From the NCBI GenBank assembly GCA_015501075.1, contig JADNYJ010000018.1:248001-312000 (forward strand): a stretch of 64,000 bases of DNA, written 5' to 3'. The stretch is from Gymnopilus junonius. Lineage: Eukaryota; Basidiomycota; Agaricomycetes; Agaricales; Galerinaceae. The translations under genes were made by a program, and so were the position numbers. Each line of letters begins with the position of its first letter. Position 1 is the first letter of the stretch. The notes under the pieces are model-generated. The model did no database searches. It had not been told where the DNA came from and worked only from the letters and a program-made list of their open reading frames with translations. Positions 1 to 10,355 of this stretch are shown piece after piece.

Positions 1-1165
1 ACGGAAACAACTTCAAACCTCAGGTCGGCAAAGCGACATCTCCTTGGCTACTATTCTCTTTTACAGTCATCTCATCTATCAAATTCTGTTCTATCATCTC
101 TACCATTGCCTCGGTCGTTGGAACCTAATACACCTGCTACGCTTCCAGGTCGCTTGTATACCCTTCTAATTCTTATTCGGGACTCTATTTCTGCTCTTAT
201 TCAGCTTCCGTTCTTCTTCCTTCCACTTATTGTTCACAGCCCAGTCTATATCATGGGACGCGTTGGTGCCAAGCTGGTGGAGGACGAAGAAGAAACTCAA
301 GCGCAAAACAAGGTTGCCTTTGGTTTGCTTTCTTTGCTCTTGATCTATCCGGCTATATTTTTCTTCCTTTGGGCCTTGTTTTCTTATACTGGTCTTGGTG
401 CCTTGTTGGCTGCAGTCATGGTTTATCTGTTTGCTGTCTACCATATCAAAATGATTGACGGTAAGTTATCAAATGTATTCGTATCAACATTCCGAGCTTG
501 ATTTATTTTACCAGGCAACTATGAACGGTACATTAAACATCAATTTACTTGCGAACTTGTCTAATTATGTCACTTTCAGTGCAAAGCGGTTTATCGCCGC
601 TTGGCGAGTCCTCGTTGGGGTTTGGACGCCGAAGAAATGGGATCTCTCGTTGTCAGCTGTTTCTCCATACACGCAACCTCGTCCCCCTCCTGCCAATCCA
701 TGGATTGACCGACCGGCTGGACCGTCAACAAAAAATGAAGAGAGGCAGGCACGGTCAGAAAGTCCGACGGACTTCAAGCTACAAGAGGAACCGTTGGTGA
801 AAGAGCGACCAGCTCGTAGACCTCCTTCACGTCGACTTGTTCGCCACGTGTTGAGGTCGCGAGTAGTGGCTGTGAATGGACTGGCTGAATTCTTTGACCA
901 CTTGGCACGCTCTGGTCGAGACAAGAAGGTGAAGGCAAGTCCGCATTTGGCGAGGATGTTTGGAGGCGAAATTAGTGTGTCTGCTTCTGAAGGTGGCGCA
1001 GAGGCCTCACCTGCAGAAGCGTGGCGGTATGCTACTGAGGTGATGGGATTCTTGGAGAAACGGGGGGCAAAGATACCTACTCTGGGGCAAGGGCCATTGA
1101 GAGACGCATGGGCGCTGAGTAGCGAAGGGGAAGGCTATACGACAGGAGAAGAACAAGTGCATTGA
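1..1165 (+). CDS. Glycerol-3-phosphate acyltransferase (Gpt2/Sct1 family), C-terminal part
   Basis: Partial gene: the frame is open from base 1, so the acyltransferase catalytic motifs lie upstream of the window. Read as join(1..460, 515..527, 580..1165), stop TGA at 1163-1165. The family acylates sn-glycerol-3-phosphate (and DHAP) at the ER membrane, the first step of phospholipid and triacylglycerol synthesis. What is visible is the C-terminal half: a hydrophobic stretch ending in HSPVYIMGR, the conserved LVEDEEETQAQNK block, two membrane segments (FGLLSLLLIYPAIFFFLW and the following ALLAAVMVYLF), then NYERAKRFIAAWRVLVGVW after splicing, and a Ser/Pro-rich basic tail. The middle exon is only 13 nt (515-527) but is needed to restore the conserved NYERAKR. 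Family assignment rests on recall of the Sct1/Gpt2 C-terminus. No acyl-transfer residue can be checked here. Confidence 0.8.
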
Positions 1166-1306
1166 ATAGAATAGCTACACGCACAGACAACATGTTGTTG
1201 CTAGATTTCATTGATATTGATTAGATTAACCCAAACGGCGCACTGGGAGCGCAAATGGAAACTAAGTCGCTCAGGGTTGTGAAAGGGTGTTCAGAGGCCA
1301 ACTACC

Positions 1307-2572
1307 ATGTCCCACCCGCAGAGATCTCCCTACCAGCAGACCGTCGAGACCATCGACGAGCGCTTCTACTCTGTCTTCCCCGCTGCCAAGCCCAGCGACA
1401 ACGCTGACTGCTTCACCGGCCAGTCTTTCCGCTACGACCCATCGGCCACCACCTATGTCGAAGATAACGCCCAACTCCCAGGCCCCTCTCTCTCCTTTCA
1501 CTATCCTCCCCTGTCTCATGATATCTCATCCAACGAGTTCAAATCATTCTCGCTTCCCACCAGTGTGCAGGTGGGAGATGCGCCGCCCGCCGCCCCTGTG
1601 AGCGTCTAGATTCGGTCTGCTCGAACCACCGAGACTCATGTTTTCTCCCAGAAGAGCCCTCTTGCTGCTTCAGCCCAATTTCTAGCTCTCCATCCTGATA
1701 CTGGACATTACACTTCCGTAAGCATCAGCTGCCACCCAGTCATCACCCTTTCAACTTTTTCTAGGCCGCACATATAATGTATCCTGAACCAAGTGCATCC
1801 AACTTGAATCAGGTCCCATCTCCTCAAGTACAAGCCTCTCAGAACTACGGGCCTTACCCTGATCATCATCCGATAAGAGTCCCTCTCCACCTTTGCAAAG
1901 CCCTGTCGCTTCCCGCTCTCCCCACGGACATGTCTTTTTTCCCGCGGAAGACCCCTCGATTTCTCCCGCCAACGAGCTAGCTGTTGCAGTCAATACAGTA
2001 GCAAGTAGCAGCAGTGCCATCGGAAACGCTCTTCCAGTACAGTTCCCCTTGGTCGCTGAACCCCAGGAAACTTCAGCTCACTTTGGAATTGCCCCAAACT
2101 CTGCCCCACTGAATCCCGGTTACCACAGTCGTCCTGCCCATCCATTCACCCACAGCCCCTCTCCAGACAAGGTGCCCGTTCGTGACACGGCGTGGCCTGA
2201 ACCCCATACTAGTCCTTCGTCTGCTTCACCACGACAGTCGATGCGTTTAAGCCCATTGCCTTCAAAACGCCAACTCGAGAAAAAGCCTCCATTGGCGTGT
2301 TTGTTCTGCCGTGGCAGGAAGATTGCTTGTGGCCCTCCTCTTCCGGGGAGCCGTGATAAAACGTGCAAGTGAGTATGATAATTCACCCCGTCGTCTTTTT
2401 TTTAATTTCGCCCGCTGACCATCCGCTTTTTGACAGCCAATGCCAGAGACGTTCCCTCCGTTGCGAATACCCTGCTGAGAGTAGACGCGGTATGCGAAAG
2501 AAGAAGACGACAGACTCCACGGACAAAGGCAACACACCAGCTACCGATAATGCAAGAACTGGATCACCATGA
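1307..2572 (+). CDS. Zn2Cys6 binuclear-cluster protein with C-terminal zinc cluster
   Basis: Read as join(1307..1597, 1652..1717, 1765..1827, 1878..2368, 2437..2572), 348 aa; all phases agree. The first two thirds are low-complexity Ser/Pro-rich sequence. Near the C-terminus lies a fungal Zn(II)2Cys6 cluster: PPLACLFCRGRKIACG, a longer than usual loop, then CNQCQRRSLRCEYP, split by the last intron. The cluster is preceded by a basic patch (SKRQLEKK) and followed by RRGMRKKK. This DNA-binding domain usually sits at the N-terminus of fungal regulators; here it is close to the C-terminus and there is no fungal-specific transcription factor (MHR) domain, so a sequence-specific DNA-binding role is inferred only from the cluster. 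The exon 3/4 boundary (50-nt intron with a CTGAT branch-like site) is the least certain join. The next gene converges on it. Confidence 0.75.
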
Positions 2573-3109
2573 TTGCTGCTTCTTCCGTTTTTTTTTTGGC
2601 AAATTTTTCTATATCTTGTCTATGTCTTGGCGTCTAGAAAACAAGGATGTGTTCCTGTATAATTACTGACTGGTTTATCTCGGGTCTTGTACAAACTGCC
2701 ACTAATGCAACAGAAGGAAGACTACAACAAACGACTTTCCACACCTGTGTATATAATCTTGGGGCACTTAAAATAAACGGTGGCAGAATATTTTAAGCCA
2801 CGCGTTGAAAGCTTGGTCAAAGAACAGCCATTGTAATACTATACACTATTCAGGATCTCATGTTGCTTTGAAACTCTAAAGCGGGTATCGTACCCTGCCG
2901 GTCCGTAAATGTTGTGCACTGGACAAGAAAAACGTGTGTTTGCGCAGGCCGTGAAGTTCACGGTGGCTATGGAATGTATGTCAGAACTTGTGAACTGCAT
3001 TGCAATACAGGCAGAATACTATTGGGCGGCCTAAAAACATTTATGGTACATGATGTGTATATAGGACAAGGGGATATCATTAAATTCACGGAATATGCAA
3101 GAAGGAAAA
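2573..3109. other. Convergent intergenic region, no gene seen
   Basis: About 540 bp between the 3' ends of the plus-strand zinc-cluster gene and the minus-strand checkpoint kinase. Short open frames here have no recognisable content, start context or splice logic. It presumably holds both 3' UTRs and polyadenylation sites. Confidence 0.5.
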
Positions 3110-5411
3110 TCAAGACATCCGAGCAACTTTAGTTCGACGAGTGGAACGGCGAGGCTGCATCTCCACCACTTTTGCCTTGGAGTTGGTTGTTGCAGAACCA
3201 GAAGCATTCACACCAGCCTCAAAGGATTCTTCAGAAACCGGGGTCAAATCAGCACGGACACGTTTGTTTTGACCTTTGGCAGGTGCATTTTCATCTTGAG
3301 CAGCTGCATAAGCTATCATCTCCACAGAAGGTTCAGGTAGGTGACCTCCAGCCTCGGCAGCTTGGGAAAGGACTAGACTTCTGCGTTGCAGAGGAATTCG
3401 CCTTCCTTGGCTAACTGGTAGACCAACTAGTGGCACGCCTCCGTGCAACAAATCCTGCCCATCGTCATCCTGGTCAGGAGCCATCGCTGCATCCGAGCCT
3501 TCATCTGCAGGCGGTTGGCTATCCGAAGTGCCGTGGAAAGGAACATGATTCTGCAACCACGGATGTTTCAGCGAGTCCGTTAGAGAGCGGCGGCGGCGAG
3601 GGTTATCCTGGAGGAGACCACGGATAAATGAATAAGCTATATGGATGTTTGGCATCAGAATCATGAATACAGACATGAAGGAAAGAAATCATCATCACCC
3701 TCATTAGAAACAGGTTGGCATGTTAGAGTACCCCAATCAACTCGACGTGACAGAATCCGAGCTTTAATCTCCTGAGCTTCGTCTTCGATGAATGGTCCTG
3801 CATTTGTCAGCCTTCCAGGATTGGTAAGGATGGAATCGTGGTGAAATAAGGTGGAAAAACTTACATTGAAAAAACAATGACACCGACACTCCAGCTATCT
3901 ACAAGGTTATCGTATCCATCTCGACCATTTTGCTCGACCACTTCCGGGGCTAGATAGCTTGGGGTGCCACACATAGTCTATGGGAAAAAGTCAACTTTAT
4001 ATAATTATTGGGAATAGCGGCGCAACCCACTCTCAGCATTGTCAAACTATCGACAACTTTAGCAAGCCCGAAGTCCGCGACTTTGACTATGGGAGGGTCA
4101 TCAGTAGTGAGGAGAACGTTCTGTGGACATGTTAGGCTCTGCGATAGAAGTACAGCAAAATGGACAAACCTCAGGTTTGAGATCCCGATGGGTTACTCCT
4201 TTGGAATGAACGTACTAAAACAAAGGTGTCAGACCATCATTTGATGAAGGAAGGCGAAGAGCTTACAGCCAAGGCATCGCATATTTGATATGTAATATCT
4301 CTCGCGTTTACTTCCGCTAATTGGCGCGTAATGAGTAATGAATTGGCACCAACATAGAAAGACTTTACCTAATCCTCCGTTTTTGAGAATATATTCCAAT
4401 AAGTCCCCACCGTCCACAAGTTCCAGAACCAAATCTAATTACGATTAAAAGGTGACTACACGAAACAGGAAATATAGGACTTGCTTATGCTGTTGTCATT
4501 CTGGAAGAATACTTCTTTAAGCTTGCAAATGTTCCGATGCTCGAGTTGCTCCATAATGCTGATTTCACGAGAAAAGGCGTTCGACCGCGATGTATGGCCT
4601 CCTTGCCGAAGGAACTTGGCACCATTGATCATCTTCACGGCAAACCATTGGCCACTGACACGATGCACTGCCTTTCTAACCATGGCGAAAGAGCCTTTGC
4701 CAAGCTCGGTACCAAGATCATAGTGGGCATAAAGACCTTCGGTGGGAGGACCAGAGGCAGTATGACGATACACAAAACCTTTATTACTAAATCAGGCTAG
4801 CACGATGCAAGCTACTGCTTGAAAGACTCACGATAATCTTCTATGCCACCGTTTTGGGGCTGAGGAATGGACGTGCCAAAAGCAATCTCGCTTCCTTCGT
4901 TGAGAATACGCGACTGGTTCTTCCCAATCTTCTCACCATTGATCTGGGGACTGGAATGAGAAAGGCGCGTAGCAAACTGAATGCACTTACAAAGGTCCCA
5001 TTACTAGACAAGTCAAGGACGACGACACTGGAACCGGTTTCTCTTCCGTCCCAAGTAATGGTGCAGTGTTGATTACCTGGAATAGACGCGTTGAAGGGAA
5101 AGATCAGAAGAAGAAAGAAACGTATACTTACTGACTTTGAAGCCAGGTAAGATGACCTGGTTCAATTCATTGTTTCTGCCTATGGTATAACGGGGGTGTA
5201 TCTTCCAAAAATCGATCCGGGTAAGAGCACTGCTACAAGGCTGGAGGTAACCCCAGAGATGCGCGTCACACTGAACGGTCTGAGGCTGGGAAGCCTGCTG
5301 TGTGGACTGTGTCTGTGTCTGCGTCTGTGTCTGCTCCTCCTCCTGAGAGTCGTGATAGGGATCGCCTTGCTCGTCGTAGTGCATATCGAAGTTGTCGTAG
5401 TCGGGATCCAT
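3110..5411 (-). CDS. cds1: FHA-domain checkpoint kinase, Cds1/Rad53/Chk2 family
   Basis: Eleven exons: complement(join(3110..3636, 3699..3811, 3865..3977, 4031..4120, 4170..4214, 4267..4316, 4369..4434, 4485..4778, 4832..4943, 4991..5076, 5132..5411)), 591 aa; lengths sum in frame. Order: N-terminal Gln/Thr-rich stretch containing several TQ and SQ sites (a possible target cluster for PI3K-like kinases); FHA domain with [21 protein letters not shown] and SSNGTFINGEKIG; then a Ser/Thr kinase with glycine loop [18 protein letters not shown] lysine, HRDLKPE catalytic loop, VADFGLAK and GTPSYLAPE; and a C-terminal tail with a basic cluster ([13 protein letters not shown]) that could serve nuclear import. 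This is the classical layout of the DNA-replication/damage checkpoint effector kinase, which is activated by ATM/ATR-type kinases and acts in the nucleus. One FHA domain is seen, as in Cds1/Chk2, not two as in budding yeast Rad53. The intron at 4435-4484 has a GC donor. Confidence 0.9.
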
Positions 5412-6478
5412 GGTGGTATAAAAGGAACAAGAAAGCGATGTTGGAATTTATAAGGCAAGCCTAATTGATTGATTATATAATTTCTACATGGCCCAAACAA
5501 TAATTTCAAGTTGAAACTTACACTGGCCCTGCAATCCTTCCTAGAACATCCTTTAGCTTGCCGTACCTAGAATGTTAATTCAAAAGCCAGGGCCCATATC
5601 GGCCTTCGTACCTACATCTCCGGACCATGTAAGCAAATTTATGCATAATAGTGCTCGCGTTGAAATAACCTGCAGCCAACCTGCAGCAATAGCAACACCC
5701 CGCCAGCCCAATAGCAACCTTGCGGGCTGGCAACAGAATTGCTTGGACTCTGATGACCAGCAGGATATGAAATGCAAGATGGACTTACTCCCAGGCGTGC
5801 GGCCCTGAGGGGCATGGTGTATCCCGTATAGCTAAATGGAACATGATACTTTGCTCTGACCGCAATGCAGAAACGTTGCGCCCGAGTCTATAGAGAAAAT
5901 TCGACCTCGACCCGTTGTTCTCTTCGCAGGAGCGTTCGCATGCCTCAGGCCTTTAGCATGTCAGAACAATCCCTTTTCCAAGTGTCAGCCACGGCCATTA
6001 CGGCTGATTCCTCGGAGCAATAATCAGCAGTGTTCACCAGGCTCCTACTTTCCTACTCACAAAGTGGAGAGGATGCACCTTTTCACAGCTGCAACCTGGA
6101 AATCATTTAAATGATAGGTAATCTGGCCGTGATAACGCGAAGAGTTTAGAGGGCATGCTAACTGTTGGCATGCTTTTCCCCGACAAACGAGGACCCAGGT
6201 TTTAAACTCATATTTAGCACAAGACTTTGCCACCAAGGCAACATAGTCAATCCGAAAATGTGCGATCTGAAAGGCCAAGGATACGCCTTTACCTCACCAA
6301 ACAGCACTTAAATCAGTGGGTCCGTTCTCCATTTGTTATTTTTGCCTTCTTAAAAAAAGTTTATCTAGTTTATTCGAGCTGTTCTACTGACTTCTCCAGG
6401 ACATGTCAGCTTGCAGTGAACGACGATGAGCATAGAACAAGAAATCAAAGGTTGTGACATGTCAATCGTGTAGAATAA
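5412..6478. other. Long intergenic region upstream of the checkpoint kinase
   Basis: About 1.07 kb between the start of the minus-strand kinase and the end of the minus-strand methyltransferase. It should contain the kinase promoter. I saw no conserved coding frame, RNA gene or repeat; the short frames in it have no family resemblance. Confidence 0.4.
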
Positions 6479-7896
6479 TCATGATCTCGCCAGTTGGATG
6501 GCCGTGTGCTTTATCATTCTTCTCGGAGCCGATGTGTATGTAGAGCACTTACTGAAAACCAATTTGTCTGTGATGCAGCTAGGATCAAGTGGAAAATTTT
6601 GGTACATACGTTTGCGCCAAAGAACAGCTATGTCGCCTGGTCCTACTTTGCAACATCCACCCACTATAATCCCACCTACTGACTGACCTTGTGATCGTTC
6701 TTCCTCCATCTCTTTTACAACGACGGCCACTTCTTCTGCCCATCCCTGTTGGTTTCCAGCAACTTCGCCTCGACTAACCCAAACCCGGCTAGCTTCATCG
6801 TAAGTTTCATTTCCGTTGGGGTAAACAACTATCCACGGATGGGATACGAGTGCTTGTTTGAAAAATAGCATCATCTTGGTTATCAAAGCCCGGATATACT
6901 TGGTGTTTGTACAGTTGATGCCAAACCCAGAGGGCATTAGTTGTAGATGGTTGGACTTCGACTTAGGGGCCTCCCTAAATGCTGCAATAAGAAGGTCCTC
7001 GATTTCAATCTTCTCTCCTCCGGGGTAACTTTTCTCAGGAGATTCGCCGTCAGGAAACACGCAGCTAATCCACCAAGGTTTAAGGAATCCCTCCCCTTGA
7101 TTCTTCCGAATTTCGGAGTACAAATCTGTCACAGCTCTCCGAATAGCGAGAACTTCTCTTCTCAATGGTATGGTTTCAAACGCAAGGAAATCGATGGAAT
7201 TCCACGTTTCTGTGTCAGACGCAAAAACCGAAAGGCGATTGAAATGGAATTCTGAGAGAGCATCTATCGCTTGATGTTCGGCCGCTTCATCAAGACCGAA
7301 AGAGTTGATGTCCATTCCCTCACTGGTAAATTTGCGGGGACCGTATGGAGGGGGATAAATTCCACGAAACTCTTGCGTTGGCTTGAGCGTAGCCCCAAAA
7401 GGTCCAAGAGAGAGCGCAATAAAGACCTTCTCTGAGATACTTCTGCTCCTTTCTTTTGTTTCTTCTTGAAACCTTGCTTTCGCCTCCTTCGCAAGATGAA
7501 CTGCCTTGAGCATGATCGCTTGCGCCTGTGTAGGCTGCATACCTGCAGCTTTCAAAGTCTCCATAGAACATTGATACCTATATAAGTACTCAGTAGGAAT
7601 TTCTGCGAGGCTATACCGTACTGAACGTTGATGTCGATATGATTCTGGCACCGGCACGCAGGAACAATAAATGGGCCTGGACGATAGCTTCACCATTACT
7701 CACGACTGGCTGAGTGGACCATAGTGGGGACTGGGATATGTTCAATGTCAGAACATCTTCAAGCGTAGTGCCCTAGGGTTTGGGGAAACCAATTATTGAA
7801 CCCGATGCATTCAGAAGAACGGATGATAGTTACTAGCCCGCCATCCATCAATGCCAGTCTGGAATCCTTCAATACAGCATCAAACTTGGTTTGCAT
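6479..7896 (-). CDS. Homocysteine S-methyltransferase (Mht1/Sam4-like)
   Basis: Exons 7834..7896, 7627..7772 and 7577 downward are in phase; the 3' end is less certain because GT/AG pairs after 6620 allow another intron before the stop at 6479-6481. The family transfers a methyl group from S-methylmethionine or S-adenosylmethionine to homocysteine, giving methionine. Signature parts seen: ALMDGGLGTTLED at the N-terminus; a block reading PLWSTQPVVSNGE followed by VQAHLLFLRAGARI; STSTYQCSMETL; SLGPFGATL; DFLAFETIP; and the zinc ligands in GFGINC and GGCCKVGP. At roughly 400 aa it is longer than the usual 310-350 aa, because of inserts around KNQGEGFLKPWWIS and at the C-terminus. Start chosen at the ATG at 7896, the only one that brings the conserved N-terminal block into frame. 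Cytosolic role in methionine/AdoMet recycling inferred from the family. Confidence 0.85.
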
Positions 7897-8236
7897 GTGT
7901 ATTCGAAAACCGCAGTCGAATGAGGTGAGTATATGGGTCCAAACCTGAATTGTAATCGTAGACCGAGTTGAGAGCGAGTGGTACTAAAGTAAGTACTTCG
8001 CTTTAATCACCATGGCCAACTTCAGATCTGCTAGTAAGTTTTCCACGCGATCGATCATCGCACTTAGGTAAAGAAATCTTTGCGGCTTGCCAGTGGTATG
8101 TCATGATCACATCATCTACTTAATTAGAGGCATTAACTCAACACTAACTAACCACGAGCTCTATCTGACATAAGTACATAAGAGTTACAGGATATCTAAT
8201 ATAGTCCTTTTACAATGACTTGTCCAATGCCCTGCG
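7897..8236. other. Promoter-sized gap upstream of the methyltransferase
   Basis: About 340 bp, expected to hold the methyltransferase promoter and the 3' UTR of the next minus-strand gene. No coding frame or repeat recognised. Confidence 0.4.
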
Positions 8237-9871
8237 TCAACGCCTAGGATATGCAGTTTGCTTGAGATTAAAAAGATTGCCATTGTCATCTTCGTCATTC
8301 ACAATGGCTTTACGGCTCTCTTGGCGATACTGCTTCGGCAAAAAGCCAAGACCTGCAAAATAAGCCAAAGGTAGAAACTGATAGTAAAGTTTGAGCTTTA
8401 CAATGATACCTGAGAAAGAATGAGTATACTCACCACAAGCCATACCCAGAAAATGATGCCCACTACTTTGGGCAGTGGCTTGCGTCCAGTTGTCGAGGGC
8501 CATTCATAATGATATCCCGAATGCACTTGATATAAAGCGAGACCTATGATAGCCAGACCCAAAATGGCGTGAAGATAGTTTTTGGGGGGTCGGCGTTTCC
8601 GGTCCTTTTTTTTGATGAAATGAACGAATGCCCCAAATGCACATTGGGCAAGATAAAGGATGAAAATAGCAATTCCCCATTTCTTGTTGAAACTTGTTGA
8701 GCAACCAAGGTCAAATTTGACAAAGATGGACGAAAATACCTTATGCGTGTCATTCAAGTGAAATGCTTTGGCCTCCGCAACAGATTCAATACCGAGAATG
8801 ACTCCGATAAGGATGGTCGGTCCAGCTATTGGAAAAGATATATTTTGATTAGACCAAGGCTATTTCACCCGAAAGGAACAAGTAATACCGATGACGAATT
8901 GTACAATCCAGTGAGTCTGGAACCACGTTGTCGGGAGAAAATTTCTGAGGTATCGAGCTAGCAAAGCGCCAGCGGGCAAGAAGAGTAAAAACCCTACAGT
9001 GCAAAATATCGCATGGGCGACAATCAGCCTTTGGTAAGGTAGAAGTGGAGAAAAAGAGTCCGATGATCCTGTAGGTGGCAAGTTTCCCGGGTCGCTATTG
9101 TTGATCTGTTTTGCTAAGTCCAGTTGAAGAATTCCATAATCCGTGTGTTGATTCAGAGTGGCGTCTTCGGCTGAAGAACCCGGATTGGTGGTACCAATAG
9201 CGAATATGACTGGCTGCTTAGTGTCGCTGTTACTCTACATAACATTGATACGTCACTGGAATAGATCAAATAAGCAAATGACCAACAGGTACAGAGAAAG
9301 CAAGCTGCGCGGCCGAGGAGATCTAATAGAATGTGTCAACTGTCAACGACGCGACTTTTTCATATTGACACAAACCACAGTAAGACCTGACACCTTAACG
9401 GCCTTCCTTGGAGGACTTGAATCAACAGTTGGCATGACCTCAGCAGCAGCAGACCGTTGAGAGAGGGTGACAGAGCCATCGTTGTTGATCCACATAATGA
9501 CCATTGGAGTGTCAGGCATCTGTTGGCCGAATCCCCTGGGTGTATATTCGCTTGACTTCGAGTATAGAATCAGAGCAGTGGGCATGCTCACATGGCCATC
9601 CATCCTAAATTCAGATTCCCCAGGCTGGAAAGAATATCTTTGGTACACCGTCAAATCTTCTCCTTGTTGAAATTGCAAAGGCTTACAGTTCGTGGACGAT
9701 CCGTTCACTACAGCTCGGATGCACATTGTCTAGGGTATGCTATTATGAGCAAGAATATTCGAGTCAGAAAGGAGACGTCCAGACCGTGCTGCATTGCGTA
9801 TCGCCAGTAAGATTTAAAGCAGCAGCTTGCAAGGCACAAAAAAAGATAGCAAGGAAGTAGAAATGGTACAT
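8237..9871 (-). CDS. Secreted DOMON domain plus cytochrome b561 membrane protein
   Basis: First exon 9785..9871 begins MYHFYFLAIFFCALQAAA, a clear signal peptide. It splices to 9729 downward, where a DOMON-like beta domain follows (CIRAVVNGSS, then PTALILYSK, DTPMVIMWINNDGSVTLSQR). After a Pro/Ser linker come five or six hydrophobic helices of the cytochrome b561 type: LIVAHAIFCTVGFLLFLPAG, FQTHWIVQFVIG, FILYLAQCAFGAFVHF, YLHAILGLAIIGLALYQ with HSGYHYEWP, and FWVWLVFLPLAYFAGLG across the last intron (donor at 8433, last exon 8237..8377). The repeated His residues in the helices are candidate haem ligands. Such proteins pass electrons across the plasma membrane to extracellular acceptors, for example Fe(III). 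Internal introns between about 8750 and 9340 were not fixed base by base. The short basic tail after the last helix would face the cytosol. Confidence 0.8.
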
Positions 9872-10355
9872 GGTGAAGGAAGCCCACGGTGTGTAGATAA
9901 CCTGTAGCTTGTATGAATCGAAGGTCTAAGGAACCAAAACCCCTTTGCTACCACTTAACTCCCGTCGCCCGATGATGGTTACATATGCATGTTCCAGTCC
10001 AGATTAACGTCAGAAACTTGGATGTATAGATTAGATTTGTGATACCATATCTTCAATGCCCTTGGCGATCTGGAAGGATTTGCGCAGCAAAGTCTATGTA
10101 GTGATGGCTTTGTAGCTCATTGCCTTGTCAACGAAGGCAAGTGAAAGATCAAGTGAAGATCAAGAAGATCAGCGTTATGCTAAAGTGTAATAAGACGAGT
10201 CCTTAAAATAGACGTTCTATATCAATAAAGTTCGATTGTATATAAGATTATTATTGTACATACATACAAGTGGGTATGTGTATAGGAGGATCTTGTAATA
10301 TGGTTTCATTTTCGAAAGGGGCTGAAATTCCTTTATACTAAGCAACAGTCGACTG
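9872..10355. other. Intergenic region, nothing recognised
   Basis: About 480 bp between the start of the b561 gene and the stop of the transporter gene, both on the minus strand. AT-rich towards 10,150-10,300; no gene or repeat seen. Confidence 0.4.

Noticed and set aside
1893..2372. Reading frame starting at TTG in the zinc-cluster gene as a separate gene
   Set aside because: It joins upstream exons in frame after a 50-nt intron and downstream to the second half of the zinc cluster; it is one gene.
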